A stretch of DNA of 64,000 nucleotides from CAVTWH01 sp963850915. Lineage in GTDB: Bacteria; Actinomycetota; Actinomycetes; Mycobacteriales; Micromonosporaceae. The notes below the pieces were generated by a model that saw only the letters and a list, made by a program, of their open reading frames with translations, was not told the origin of the DNA and did no database searches. The position numbers and the translations under genes were made by a program. The DNA is taken from assembly GCA_963850915.1 (NCBI GenBank), contig CAWKND010000010.1, forward strand, positions 124,001 through 188,000, given 5' to 3'. Below, in pieces: positions 1-9,623 of the stretch (the stretch's first letter is position 1; every line of letters begins with the position of its first letter).

Positions 1-1654
1 CGGCCGAGTAGCGCTCCTCCTCACCCAGCTGGTCCAGTGCCTCGGAGAGCGCCGACTGGTCCAGCGCGTCGGCATCGTTGCCGCGGTAGCGCTCGCTGGC
101 CAGTTCGCGCGCCCGACCGTAGAGCGCCACCAGGTCACGCGGTCCGATCCGCCAGCGTGGTCCGGTGAGCAGGCGCAGCAGGGCCGCTCCGTCGGTCGGG
201 TCGGCGAGGGCCCGCAGGCCGCTGACCACGTCGCGTACCTCCGGCGTGTCCAGCAGCCCGCCCAGCCCGACCACGTCCACCGGCAGGTCGCGTTCGCGCA
301 GTGCCGCCTCGATAGCGGCGATCTGGCTGCGGGCCCGTACCAGCACGGCAGTCGTCGGTGTCGCCCCCGGGTCGCCCTCCTCCCGCCCCGGCAGCAGCCG
401 TACCGCGTCCGGCCCGCGCCCGTCGTGTGCCCACGCGGCGGCGATCCGGTCGGCGATCCACTCGGCCTCGGCGAGCGTGCTGGGCAGCAGCGCGCAGTGC
501 ACGGTGTGCGCGCCGGCCCGGTCCTTGACCTCGGGGGCGGCGGAGAGCTGGGCCACCCGGGCGCCGTACGCGCGCAGCGGGGTGGAGAGCGCGTTGGCGA
601 CCTGCAGGATCTCCGGCCGGTTGCGCCAGCTGGTGGCGAGCGAAAGTACCCGCGCCGGCCGGCCGTCCCGGTGCGGGAACACCTCCGGGAACCGGTCGAG
701 CGCGTCGGCGGAGGCACCCCGCCAGCCGTAGATCGCCTGGCACGGGTCGCCGACCGCGGTCACCGGGTGCCCCATGCCGAACAGCGACTGGAGCAGGACG
801 ACCTGGGCGTGCGAGGTGTCCTGGTATTCGTCGAGCAGTACGGCCCGGAACCGGTCGCGCTCCACCACTCCGACCTCGGGGTGGTCGCGGGCTACCCGGG
901 CGGCGCGAGCCAGCTGGTCACCGAAGTCCATCGCCTCCAGGTCGCGCTTGCGGCGGGCATATTCGCGTACCAGCGGGAGTAGCGCCAGCCGGGCCCGCTG
1001 CCGGCCGAGGATCTTGGCGACGTCCGCCATCTCCTTGCCGGGCAACGACTTCACGTCATGGTGGAACCGGCCGGTCCAGGTGGCCAGCTCGGCCTCCTCG
1101 CGCAGGTGCTCGGCGAGTTCACCGGCGAGCTGCAGTACCGCGCTGGTGACTGTCCCCACGCCCAGGTCCACGTCGGCCATGTCGCCGTCGTACTGGCGTA
1201 CCACGGCGTCGGCGAGCTGCCAGCAGCTGGCCTCGGTGAGCAGCCGGGTGGTCGGCTCGTACCCGGCACGCACCCCGTGCTCGGTGACGATCCGGCCGGC
1301 GAACGAGTGGTACGTGGAGACTGTCGGCTCGCCGTCCAGCAGATCGTCGCGCCCCAGCCGGTTCACCAGCTGTGCCAGCCGGGCCCGTACCCGGTGGGCC
1401 AGCTCGCCCGCGGCCTTGCGGGTGAAGGTGAGGCCGAGGATCTGCTCGGGCCGGATGTGGTTGTTGGCGACCAGCCACACCACCCGGGCGGCCATCGTCT
1501 CGGTCTTGCCGGAGCCGGCACCGGCGACGACGAGCAGCGGCTCGTGCGGCGCCGCCGAGATGATGTCGACCTGCTCCTGGGTCGGCGGGTAGAGCCGCAG
1601 ATCCTTGGCCAGTTGCGCCGGCGTGAACCGCGGCCCGGCAGTTGCGAGTGTCAT
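1..1654 (-). CDS. adnB: AdnB-like ATP-dependent helicase-nuclease subunit (3' end outside window)
   Basis: UvrD/Rep-type superfamily 1 helicase, probably the lead motor of the AdnAB complex that unwinds and resects double-strand breaks in actinobacteria. About 551 N-terminal residues are visible. Motifs in order: Q-motif region (YPPTQEQVDII), Walker A (GAGSGKTET), motif Ia (LTFTRKAAGEL), Walker B (LLDEYQDTS) and motif III (GDPCQAIYGWRGA), all canonical. The C-terminal helicase part and the RecB-like nuclease domain lie beyond position 1. The ATG at 1654 follows the adnA stop by 28 bases, so the two are probably one operon. The intact motifs here contrast with the degenerate ones in the adjacent adnA, matching the known division of labour in mycobacterial AdnAB. 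The alternative is an unpaired UvrD homologue, but the pairing makes AdnB more likely. Confidence 0.85.
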   Translation of the reverse strand, partial: MTLATAGPRFTPAQLAKDLRLYPPTQEQVDIISAAPHEPLLVVAGAGSGKTETMAARVVWLVANNHIRPEQILGLTFTRKAAGELAHRVRARLAQLVNRLGRDDLLDGEPTVSTYHSFAGRIVTEHGVRAGYEPTTRLLTEASCWQLADAVVRQYDGDMADVDLGVGTVTSAVLQLAGELAEHLREEAELATWTGRFHHDVKSLPGKEMADVAKILGRQRARLALLPLVREYARRKRDLEAMDFGDQLARAARVARDHPEVGVVERDRFRAVLLDEYQDTSHAQVVLLQSLFGMGHPVTAVGDPCQAIYGWRGASADALDRFPEVFPHRDGRPARVLSLATSWRNRPEILQVANALSTPLRAYGARVAQLSAAPEVKDRAGAHTVHCALLPSTLAEAEWIADRIAAAWAHDGRGPDAVRLLPGREEGDPGATPTTAVLVRARSQIAAIEAALRERDLPVDVVGLGGLLDTPEVRDVVSGLRALADPTDGAALLRLLTGPRWRIGPRDLVALYGRARELASERYRGNDADALDQSALSEALDQLGEEERYSA

Positions 1655-1682
1655 GCGTCGACCCGCAAGCTCTCGACGGAAA

Positions 1683-4600
1683 TCATTCGGCCCCGCCGTC
1701 CCCGTGTAGTTGCCGGCCCTTGCCGCTGACCGGGCAGGAGTGGCGTACCGGACAGCTGCGGCAACGCGAGTTGACCACAGCGCTGAACGTAGAAGCCGCC
1801 ATCGCCGCCGCTGTCTTGCGTACCAGTGCCGCCGCCCAGGTCGGATCGGCCGACTCGGACAGCGGCGGCTGGCTCTGCTCCTTCACCCCGACATGGTCGG
1901 TACCGAGCTGTACCAGCGACGCGCCGCCCGGCTCCAGCCCCACCTCCGGGAACGCGCCCGCCTCGACCGCTGCCTGGTAGGCGCCGAGTTGGGGATATTC
2001 GGGCAGCTCGACGGCGGTGGGCGAGGCGCGGCCGGTCTTCAGGTCGATCACCACCAGCCGACCCTGGTCGTCGACTTCGAGCCGGTCCACCCGGCCCTTG
2101 ACCCGGATCCCGGCGTCCAGGTGTACCGCGAAGTCCTGCTCGATCGCGGCCAGCCGGCGCGGGTTGGCGGCCAGCCAGGAGACCAGCTTGTCGATCATCT
2201 GCTCGGCGCGGCGGCGCTGCGGCCCGGCCAGCCAGCGCGCGGAGAGTTCGATCTTGCCGAACTCGGCGTCCAGGTAGGCGACCAGTTCGTCCCGGGCGCC
2301 CGGATCGGTGGCCTGCTGGGCGATCTCGTGTACCAGGTCGCCAACGCTCTGCTCCGGGCTGCGCGTACTTCGAGCCACCGTGCCGCTCCAGCAGCCAGCG
2401 CAGGCTGCACCGCTGCACACTCTCCACAGTGGACGGTGACACGGTGACCACGCCGTCGGCGTCCACCAGCGGCCGGTCGTCGGAGAGCGGGTTGAGTCCC
2501 CACCACTGATCGGGATCGGCACCTGGTACCCCGGAAGCGGCCAGCCGGGCCAGGTGCGCGGCGGCGGCCCGGCGCCGGTCGGGCGGTGTGGCGGCATCGG
2601 CGACGGCGACCCGGAGTTCGGCGACCAGTGCCGGGAGCGTGAGCGCCCGGGGCAGCCGGGTGGCTACCGGCTCGCGGGTGGCCGCGTCGCCGCCCTCCAG
2701 CTCGTAGAGGAAGCGGGACGGCTGCTCCTCACCGTCGCCGGAGTGCACCGCGGTCACGATGAGGCGCTGCCGGGCCCGGGTCACCGCGACGGAGAACAGC
2801 CGGCGCTCCTCGGCGAGCAGTGCCGCTGTCTGGCTGACCGCGCGTACCAACTCGCTGCCGGTGCGTGGCTGGGGTACCCCGCCGACGAGTACCGGGGCGG
2901 TGTCGGTGGCGGGTACCGGACTGGGGATGGCCCGACCGGAGACCAGGTCCACCAGCTGTTCGGCGCCGAGTACGCTGCCGCGCAGCCGCAGGTCGGGCCA
3001 GACGCCCTCCTGTACGCCCGCGACGGCCACCACGTCCCACTCCTGGCCCTTGGCCGCGTGCGCGGTCAGCAGGCGTACCGCCGACCCCCGATCGGCGGTG
3101 CGGGCCAGCGTGTCGGCGGGCAGCTGCTGGCCCTCCACGTGCTCCAGGAACACCTCCACCCGGGCGCCGGGGAGCCGGTCGACGAAGCGTGCCGCAGCGT
3201 CGAAGAGGACCAGGATCGCGTCCAGGTCACGGTCGGCCGCGGCACCCCGGTAGCCACCCCGGCTGCTCGCCGCCGCCCAGCGCTCGGCCAACCCGCTGGC
3301 CTGCCACAGTGCCCACAGCACCTGCTCGGCGCTGGCCCCGGCCGCCGCTCCGCTCGCCACCGGGGCAGCGGACGGCGCCGTACCAGCGAGGCCGGCCGCC
3401 TCCCGCACGGTGGCCAGCAGCCGGGCAACGGCCTGCGCCGGGCGCGCCCAGCGCCGGTCGATGGCGATCAGCTCGGCCGGCTCCAGCAGCGCCTCGACCA
3501 GCAGCAGGCCGGACGGGCGCCGGTCACCACCGGCCAGCGCGATGGCCCGCAATCCCTGGCGCAGCCGGCGTTCGCTGAGCGGATCGGCGCCGCCGAGTGG
3601 CGAGTGCAGCAGCGCCACGGCCGCCTCCTCGTCCAGCCGGCTCGGGTCCAGCGCGCAGCGCAGCGCGAGCAGCAGCGGGGCGACCCCCGGCTGGTCACGC
3701 AGCGGCAGGTCGTCGGCGTGCGTGGTGGTCGGTACGCCGGCCTGGGCGAGCGCGCGCTGCAGGCTGGCCAGGGCGAGCGTGGTGGAGCGCAGGATCACCG
3801 CCATCCGGTGCCACGGCACACCGTCGCGCAGGTGCGCCTCGCGCAGCCGGTGCGCCAGATAGTTGGCTTCGCTGGCAGCGGCCCGGAAGGTGTGTACCTC
3901 CACCACTCCCGGCTCGGCGTCGGGCAACGGGTACGTTTGCCGGCGCGGGGCGCCGCCGCGCTGCCGGGGCGCCACCCGGGCGGCGGCCGTCAACAGTTCG
4001 CCGCCGGCCCGGTGTGAAGTGGTCAGCAGCGCGGTCGGGGCCGGTGTGCCGGCGGCCGTCGGGAACAGCTCCGGGAAGTGCCGGACGACGTCCGGGTCGG
4101 CGCCGCGGAACGCGTACGTGGAGGAGTCCGGATCGGCGAACGCGACCAGTGCCGCTCCCCCGCCGGCGATCAGGCGCAGCAGCTCGACCTGGGCCGGGTC
4201 GGTGTCGGCCAGCTCGTCGACGTAGACGTGGGCGAGGCGCCGGCGCTGGGCGGCGAGCAGCTCGGGCTCATCGTGCAGCAGGGCGGCGGCGGCGCGTACC
4301 AGCTCGGCGCTGTCGTACGCGACGCCGGCCCGGCCGGTCGCGTCACGCAGCGCCATGACCTGCTCGTATTCCCGCATGAACCGGGCCGCGGCGAGCCACT
4401 CGGGCCGGCCGGTCGACCCGCCGAGGTCGGCGAGTTGCCGAGCCCCGACACCCCGCTCGGCGCAGCGCAGCAACAGATCCCGCAGCTGCCCGGTGAAAGC
4501 CCGGGTGCCCAGCGCGGGGCGCAGCGACTCCGGCCAGTGCGCGGCGTCGCCGGCCAGCATCTCCCGGATCACCAGGTCCTGCTCCGGGCCGGTGAGCAGC

Positions 4601-4980
4601 CGGGGCGGCGGCTCACCCTGCTGGGCGGCGGCCAGCCGGAGCAGGCCGAATGCGTAGGCGTGGAAGGTGCGTACCAGCGGCTCGGCGGTGGCCTGGCCGG
4701 CATGGGCGATGCGCCGCTCGATCCGGTCGCGCAGCAGGCCCGCGGAGCGCCGGCCGAAGGTCAGCACCAGCACCCGGTCCGGGCTCACCCCGGACGCCAC
4801 CCGGGCGGCCACCGACTCGACCAGCGTGGTCGTCTTGCCGGTCCCCGCGCCGCCGACCACGAGCAGCGGACCGGCGGTATGCGCGATCACCGCCTGCTGC
4901 TGCGGATCGGCGCGTAGGCCCGGCCCGACCGACTCGGAGGAGTCGGCGGCCGGTGCGGGGCGCACCAGGCGGTAGTTCAC
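1683..4980 (-). CDS. adnA: AdnA-like helicase-nuclease subunit, frameshifted in this sequence
   Basis: Partner subunit of AdnB in double-strand break end resection. The N-terminus has Walker A (GGAGTGKTTT). Walker B is altered (VDELADTDPAQ), and motif III lacks the usual Gln (FADPDSSTYAFRGA), so this motor looks secondary. The C-terminal RecB-like nuclease has GRVDRLEVDD and VVIDLKTGR (catalytic Asp and Lys). A 4Fe-4S cluster is formed by an early Cys (QRCSLRWLLE) and a late CRSCPVRHSC. The GTG at 4980 is chosen because the frame upstream belongs to the antisense of the LOG gene. One extra base near 2362-2379 moves the reading frame between the first cluster Cys and the nuclease. Removing one A of the AA doublet restores SPEQSVGDLV and a protein of about 1098 residues, close to the mycobacterial AdnA length. 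Confidence 0.85.
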
Positions 4981-5000
4981 CCGGACATCACAGCACGCCC

Positions 5001-5534
5001 CTACGACAGTGCGGCAATCGCGGCGTCGACGGTGGTCACCACGGTCAGCGCGGCGAGCGCTTCGGTCCGGACAAACCGCGTGGGTACCAGCCCGGCAAGC
5101 CACTCCAACAGCCCGGTGTAGAAGCCGTCCGGGTCGAGTACGACCACCGGCTTCCCGTGCTGCCCCAGCGTTTTCGTGGTCCACACCTCGAACAGTTCGT
5201 CGAGCGTACCGATGCCGCCCGGCAGGATCAGGAAGCCGTCCGCCTTGGCCATCATGGCCACCTTGCGCTCGGCCATGTCCGCCGTGGTGAGCAGTTCGTC
5301 GGATTGCGTGTCGGCGACTTCGAGGCGTACCAGTGACTCGGGGATGATGCCGAGCGTGTGGGCGCCGCCGGCCCGGGCGCCGGCCGCGACGGTACCCATC
5401 ATCCCGACGCGTCCACCACCGGAGACCAGGCTGTGGCCGGCGGCGGCCAGCCGCTCCCCCACCTCGCGCGCGAGGTCCAGGTAGCGCTGGTCGACGCGGG
5501 TGGACGAGGCGCAGAAGACACAGACGGCGGCCAT
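5001..5534 (-). CDS. LOG family (lysine decarboxylase-like) phosphoribohydrolase
   Basis: 177 residues. TIGR00730/LOG family, whose characterised members hydrolyse cytokinin riboside 5'-monophosphate or AMP to the free base and ribose phosphate in the cytosol. The nucleotide-binding signatures are SGGGRVGMMG near residue 40 and LPGGIGTLDELFE near residue 105; the glycine-rich loop and Glu belong to the active site. It starts 2 nt after the stop of the next LOG gene upstream (stop at 5537-5539), so the pair is probably translationally coupled. The physiological substrate in bacteria is unclear. 'Lysine decarboxylase' is an old misannotation for this family. Confidence 0.88.
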   Translation of the reverse strand: MAAVCVFCASSTRVDQRYLDLAREVGERLAAAGHSLVSGGGRVGMMGTVAAGARAGGAHTLGIIPESLVRLEVADTQSDELLTTADMAERKVAMMAKADGFLILPGGIGTLDELFEVWTTKTLGQHGKPVVVLDPDGFYTGLLEWLAGLVPTRFVRTEALAALTVVTTVDAAIAALS

Positions 5535-5536
5535 GC

Positions 5537-6259
5537 CTACTCCGGCTCGGGCTGCGGGTGGGCGCGCAGCGCGGTGTCCGACTCGACGATGTGGCGTACC
5601 GCCTCGTCGACGTCATCGGTCAGGCAGAGCAGGTCCAGGTCCTCGGCACTGATCTTGCCGTCCGCGAGCATCGTGTCGCGCACCCAGTCCAGCAGCCCCT
5701 GCCAGTACGCCACGCCCATGAGTACCACCGGGAAGCGGGTCACCTTCCGGGTCTGTACCAGGGTCAGCGACTCGAACAGCTCGTCCATGGTGCCGAACCC
5801 GCCGGGCAGTACGACGAAGGCCTGCGCGTACTTGACGAACATCGTCTTGCGCGCGAAGAAGTACCGGAAGTCGATGCCGAGGTCGACCCACTCGTTGATG
5901 CCCTGCTCGAAGGGGAGTTCGATACCGAGCCCGATGGAGCGCCCGCCGGCCTCGGTGGCGCCCTTGTTGGCCGCCTCCATCACGCCCGGCCCACCCCCGG
6001 TGATCACCGCGTACCCGGCCCGGGCCAGCGCCCCGCCGAGTGACTCGGCCATCGCGCACTCCGGGCTGCCGGCGCGGCTGCGCGCCGAGCCGAAGACGCT
6101 CACCGCGGTCGGGATCTCGGCCAGCGTGTCGAAGCCGTCCACGAACTCGGACAGGATGCGCAGTGCCCGCCAGGCGTCCTTGGTCTTCCAGTCGCCGCGC
6201 AGGTTGGAGTCGAGCAGTCGCTGGTCGGCGGTGGTCGAGCGGGCCGCCGGGCCGCGCAT
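5537..6259 (-). CDS. LOG family protein (second paralogue)
   Basis: 240 residues from the chosen ATG. Same Rossmann-like LOG fold as its downstream neighbour but longer at the N-terminus (RGPAARSTTADQRLLDS) and diverged. Signatures are ITGGGPGVMEAANKGA and LPGGFGTMDELFE. The frame stays open to 6310, but the ATG at 6259 has a purine-rich GAGGGCGGG about 6 nt upstream and begins with a conserved-looking segment, so it is preferred. Two LOG paralogues in tandem, 2 nt apart, suggest a duplication with some division of work in nucleotide salvage. The function is inferred from the family only. Confidence 0.85.
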   Translation of the reverse strand: MRGPAARSTTADQRLLDSNLRGDWKTKDAWRALRILSEFVDGFDTLAEIPTAVSVFGSARSRAGSPECAMAESLGGALARAGYAVITGGGPGVMEAANKGATEAGGRSIGLGIELPFEQGINEWVDLGIDFRYFFARKTMFVKYAQAFVVLPGGFGTMDELFESLTLVQTRKVTRFPVVLMGVAYWQGLLDWVRDTMLADGKISAEDLDLLCLTDDVDEAVRHIVESDTALRAHPQPEPE

Positions 6260-6431
6260 GGTGATCCCGCCCTCGCGGCGCTCACGATTGTTGTTGGACA
6301 CGCAGCACACGCTATCCCGTTACGTGGCGGACATCGCTCAGCCGACTCGCGGTACCTTGCCGACGAAGGCCCCGGAGCGGTCCCCCGGTAGCCCGCCAGA
6401 GCCGGCCGTCCTGTCGTCGAGCCCACCAGCC

Positions 6432-6463
6432 GCGTGGCCGGCCGGGGTACCGGCCGGCCACGC
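6432..6463. terminator. Hairpin after pectinesterase
   Basis: Perfect 14-bp GC-rich stem (6432-6445 with 6450-6463) and a GGTA loop, just beyond the pectinesterase stop at 6485. There is no T-tract, as is common in actinobacteria. Confidence 0.6.
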
Positions 6464-6484
6464 TGGTCTTCCGCTCGGACAGCG

Positions 6485-8228
6485 CTAGTAGATCGGGTTC
6501 CAGCCGTCGCTGCCGGCGAGGTACGCCTGCGGGGTGAGCGCTGCTGCCTGGGCATCCGTCAGCTGCGGCCGGTCGGTGGTGACCGTCGCTCCGGCGCCGG
6601 TGTTGTGGTACTCGAAGAACCGGGCGTCCTTCCACGAGAAGCCGGACATGTCCGTCCACGGGCTCGGGCCGATGTGTGCGCCGATGGTCGAGTCCCGGTA
6701 CACCACCTGGGCGATGGCGTGCACGTCACCGCTCGGGTGCCAGGGCCGGCCCAGGTAGACCGAGGCGGCCGGCGCGTCCGAGGTCAGGTTGCAGTGCGAG
6801 AAGAGCAGGCCGTACGGGTTGGTGTCGGTGGTCGAGGCCGCCGTCACGTACCCGTTGTTGCTGGTGGAGCCGCGGTTCAGCGAGTGGATCTCGCAGTGGT
6901 CGAAGACGCCGGTACCCCGGCCGAAGATGAAGTCGACGTCCCCCTCGACATAGCAGTTGCGCAGGTACGCCCGGCCGAGGGCGGCGGTACTGGCGCTGTT
7001 GAGGTAGAGCGTGTCCTGGTTGCCGAGGAACCGGACGTTGTCGAAGATCAGCCGGTCGGTCCGGGTGAGTACCGCCACCGCCTGCTGGTTGCTGATCTCC
7101 GGGTGACCGGCCTCGTCGAACGAGTTCGAGAAGGTCAGGTTCTTGGCGATGAAGTCGTGCCCGTCGATGGTGACCGAGGCGCTGCCCGAGGTGCCGTAGG
7201 TGCTGCCGTCGGACTTGGTGGTGCCGCTGGCGTTGTCGTAGGTGATCACCACGTCCTTGGCGTTGCCGGTCTGGCCGAGCAGCGTGATGAAGGGCTTGTC
7301 CGAAGGGATCGAGACGATTTCCTTGTACGTCCCCGGCTTCACCACGATCGTCACCCGGCTGGAGTTGCCCGACGGTACCGAGTTGACCGCCGCCTGCACG
7401 GTGCTGTAGTTGCCGCTGCCGTCCTTGGCCACCACCTTCGACCCGACCGGGATCGAAGCACTCGGCGACGCCGACGGTGAAGTGCTCGGGGACTTGGAAG
7501 GTGAGGCAGACGGAGAGGCCGTCGGGGAGGCCGTCGGGGAGGCCGACGAGCTGGCGGTCGGCGGGGTGGTGGTGGGTGGCGTACTGGCACCTGTGGTGAC
7601 CGTGACGTCGTCGAAGTTGGCAGTGGCGTACCCGGTCTGCAGCCCGATCCGGCCGGCCGCGACGGCAGTACTGACCCCGCTGGCCACCAGCGCCCCGTCG
7701 ACGTACCCCGACACGGTACTGCCGGCGACCGTCACCGCGAGCGTGTACCAGGTCCCGATCGCCACCGTCCGGCTGGCGCTGCCGAGCACGGTCACCGTGC
7801 CACTGCGTACCACCTGCAACTGCACGGTGTTGCCGGGCAGCAGGGCCAGCCGGTAGAACGTGGTGGAGCCGGACGGCACGGGCAAGCAGCGCCACGAAAC
7901 CGTTGCTGGGCAAGGCGAGTGGCTTGACCCGCGCCTGTACGGTGACGTCCGTCCAGCTGGTCGAGCCGGCGAACATGCGGGCGTTGTCGGTACTCGCCTT
8001 GGACTGCTGGAGCACCTTCGAGCCGTCGGTGACCACTGTCCAGGTACCGCCGGACTTGGACCAGCCGCTGGTGTTGCCGTCCTCGAAGTCGTCGCCGAAG
8101 AGGGTACTGGCGAAGGCGAACTGGTTGACGCCGAAGACGAGCAGGACGGCGAGGAGTGCGGCGACTGCGGCGCCGACGACCGCGGTGCGTCGGCGCGGCC
8201 GGGGTGTGGTGGCGCGGGAAATGGTCAT
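6485..8228 (-). CDS. Secreted pectinesterase with N-terminal laminin-G-like domain, frameshifted
   Basis: Carbohydrate esterase family 8 enzyme that de-esterifies pectin outside the cell. The N-terminus is basic, then a hydrophobic segment (VVGAAVAALLAVLLVFG) gives a signal peptide or anchor. Residues about 40-200 form a LamG/concanavalin-like domain (FGDDFEDGNTSGWSKSGG). A Ser/Thr/Pro-rich linker of repeated SPTASP/SPSAS units follows. The catalytic beta-helix carries GNQDTLYLNS, GDVDFIFGRG (catalytic Asp) and YLGRPWHP. The ATG at 8228 has GGAAGG nine nt upstream. One extra base near 7875-7890 breaks the frame inside the LamG-like domain; reducing TT to T there restores about 580 residues. 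A 30-bp LacI-type palindrome lies 55 bp upstream, so expression is probably sugar-responsive. Confidence 0.85.
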
Positions 8229-8282
8229 GGCAAAGCCTTCCGTGACTGGGCAGCGCGGACGGGGGGATGTGCACGTGCGTGC

Positions 8283-8312
8283 GGTGCCTAGGAAAGCGCT
8301 TTCCTAGGCACC
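8283..8312. promoter_or_regulatory. Perfect 30-bp palindrome, probable LacI-family operator
   Basis: Fully symmetrical 30-bp inverted repeat with no loop. The core is GGAAAGCGCTTTCC, which resembles the GAAAGCGCTTTC-type operators of actinobacterial LacI-family sugar regulators. It sits 55-84 bp upstream of the pectinesterase ATG. No LacI-family gene is in the window, so the regulator must act in trans. Confidence 0.75.
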
Positions 8313-8400
8313 ATAGACCCCCGCCAATGTCGAGTCAACGAATTGCAACAGGTCTGCAAACGCCTCGTCCGCGCACCGGGGTCAACCGTTGGGCGGAGCC

Positions 8401-8490
8401 CGCACCGTTGCATCAGCCGGACGTGGGCCGCGTGCCGTTGAATCAGCCGGCAACAAGCCACGCACCGCTGGATCAGCCCGGCAGCCCGGC
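8401..8490. repeat. Three 30-bp imperfect tandem repeats
   Basis: Units start at 8401, 8431 and 8461, exactly 30 bp apart. The conserved first 20 bases follow the pattern CGYRCCGYTGNATCAGCC; the last 10 vary. The repeat lies in the spacer between the pectinesterase promoter and the dapE 3' end. No function is apparent. Confidence 0.7.
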
Positions 8491-8503
8491 ACAGCTGCCG
8501 GGC
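8484..8503 (-). terminator. Hairpin after dapE
   Basis: 8-bp perfect stem (GCCCGGCA with TGCCGGGC) and CAGC loop starting 8 nt past the dapE stop. Confidence 0.5.
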
Positions 8504-8510
8504 GGCCGGA

Positions 8511-9596
8511 TCAGCTGCCGGTCAGCCAGGCGCGCAGGGTATCCGCGCCGGCACGGATCTTCGGCAGTTCGACCCGCTCTTCGCGGGCGTGCGCCAGGTT
8601 CGGGTCGCCCGGGCCGAAGTTGAGCGCCGGGATACCCAGGCCGGCGAAGCGGGCCACGTCGGTCCAGCCCCACTTGGCCAGCGGCGGCTCACCGATCACC
8701 TCGAGGAACTCGCGGGCCGGCGTGGCGGTCAACCCGGGCAGCGCGCCGCCGGCCGCGTCGGTCAGTTCGATGTCGTACCCGGCGAAGACGTCCTGGAGGT
8801 GGGCGAACGCCTCGTCCACCGAGCGGTCCGGGGCGAACCGGTAGTTGACCTCGACCTCGCACCGGTCGGGTATCACGTTGCCGGCCACGCCGCCCTGGAT
8901 ACCGACCGCGTTGAGCCCCTCGCGATATTCGCAGCCGTCAATGGTGACGACGCGCGGCTCATAGCCGCTCAGCCGGTCGAGGATGCCGCCGGCCAGGTGG
9001 ATGGCGTTGACCCCGCGCCAGGAGCGGGCCGAGTGTGCGCGCTTGCCGGTGGTACGCACCGATGCCCGCATGGTGCCCTGGCAGCCCGCCTCGACCAGCC
9101 CGTACGTCGGCTCGAGCAGGATCGCGAAGTCGGCGGCCAGCAGCTCCGGCTGGTCCCGGGCGATCTTGAACAGGCCGTTGCGGGTGGACTCCACCTCCTC
9201 GCAGTCGTAGAAGAAGTACGTGACGTCGTAGCGCGGCTGGTCGACGCCGACCGCGAGCCACAGCGCCAGCGCTGTCCCCGACTTCATGTCCGAGGTACCG
9301 CAGCCGGAGAGCACGTCACCCTCGAGCGTGGACGGGAAGTTCCCGGCGATCGGTACCGTGTCCAGGTGCCCGGCCAGCACCACCCGCTGCGCCCGGCCCA
9401 GCTCGGTCCGGGCGACCAGGGTGTTGCCGTGCCGCTGTACGGCCAGCCACGGCGCCGCCCGCAGCGCCGCCTCGACCGCGTCGGCGATCTCCAGCTCGTT
9501 GCCGGAGACCGACTCGATGTCCACCAGGGCCCGGGTCAGCGCGACCGGGTCGGCGAGCGTTTCCGGGGTGAGAGTGCGCGGGTGCGGTACGGCCAT
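8511..9596 (-). CDS. dapE: Succinyl-diaminopimelate desuccinylase
   Basis: 361 residues, M20 metallopeptidase family. Hydrolyses N-succinyl-LL-2,6-diaminopimelate to LL-DAP and succinate in lysine and cell-wall synthesis. Metal and catalytic motifs are visible: AGHLDTVP, GCGTSDMKSG, YDCEEVES and the C-terminal LNFGPGDPNLAH. The ATG at 9596 is supported by a TAAGGT -10 box (9605-9610 on the minus strand) 8 nt upstream, which predicts a leaderless transcript. dapD diverges from it with only 27 bp between start codons, and dapC lies 2 kb away, so three steps of the succinylase branch are grouped here. Confidence 0.95.
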   Translation of the reverse strand: MAVPHPRTLTPETLADPVALTRALVDIESVSGNELEIADAVEAALRAAPWLAVQRHGNTLVARTELGRAQRVVLAGHLDTVPIAGNFPSTLEGDVLSGCGTSDMKSGTALALWLAVGVDQPRYDVTYFFYDCEEVESTRNGLFKIARDQPELLAADFAILLEPTYGLVEAGCQGTMRASVRTTGKRAHSARSWRGVNAIHLAGGILDRLSGYEPRVVTIDGCEYREGLNAVGIQGGVAGNVIPDRCEVEVNYRFAPDRSVDEAFAHLQDVFAGYDIELTDAAGGALPGLTATPAREFLEVIGEPPLAKWGWTDVARFAGLGIPALNFGPGDPNLAHAREERVELPKIRAGADTLRAWLTGS

Positions 9597-9623
9597 GGGT
9601 GTTGACCTTAGTAGGGTGCACCG
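9597..9623. promoter_or_regulatory. 27-bp divergent dapE/dapD promoter region, leaderless on both sides
   Basis: Plus strand: TAGGGT (9612-9617) lies 6 nt before the dapD GTG. Minus strand: TAAGGT (9605-9610) lies 8 nt before the dapE ATG. Both -10 boxes fit in 27 bp, and each -35 region would fall inside the opposite gene. Simultaneous polymerase binding seems impossible. Confidence 0.65.
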
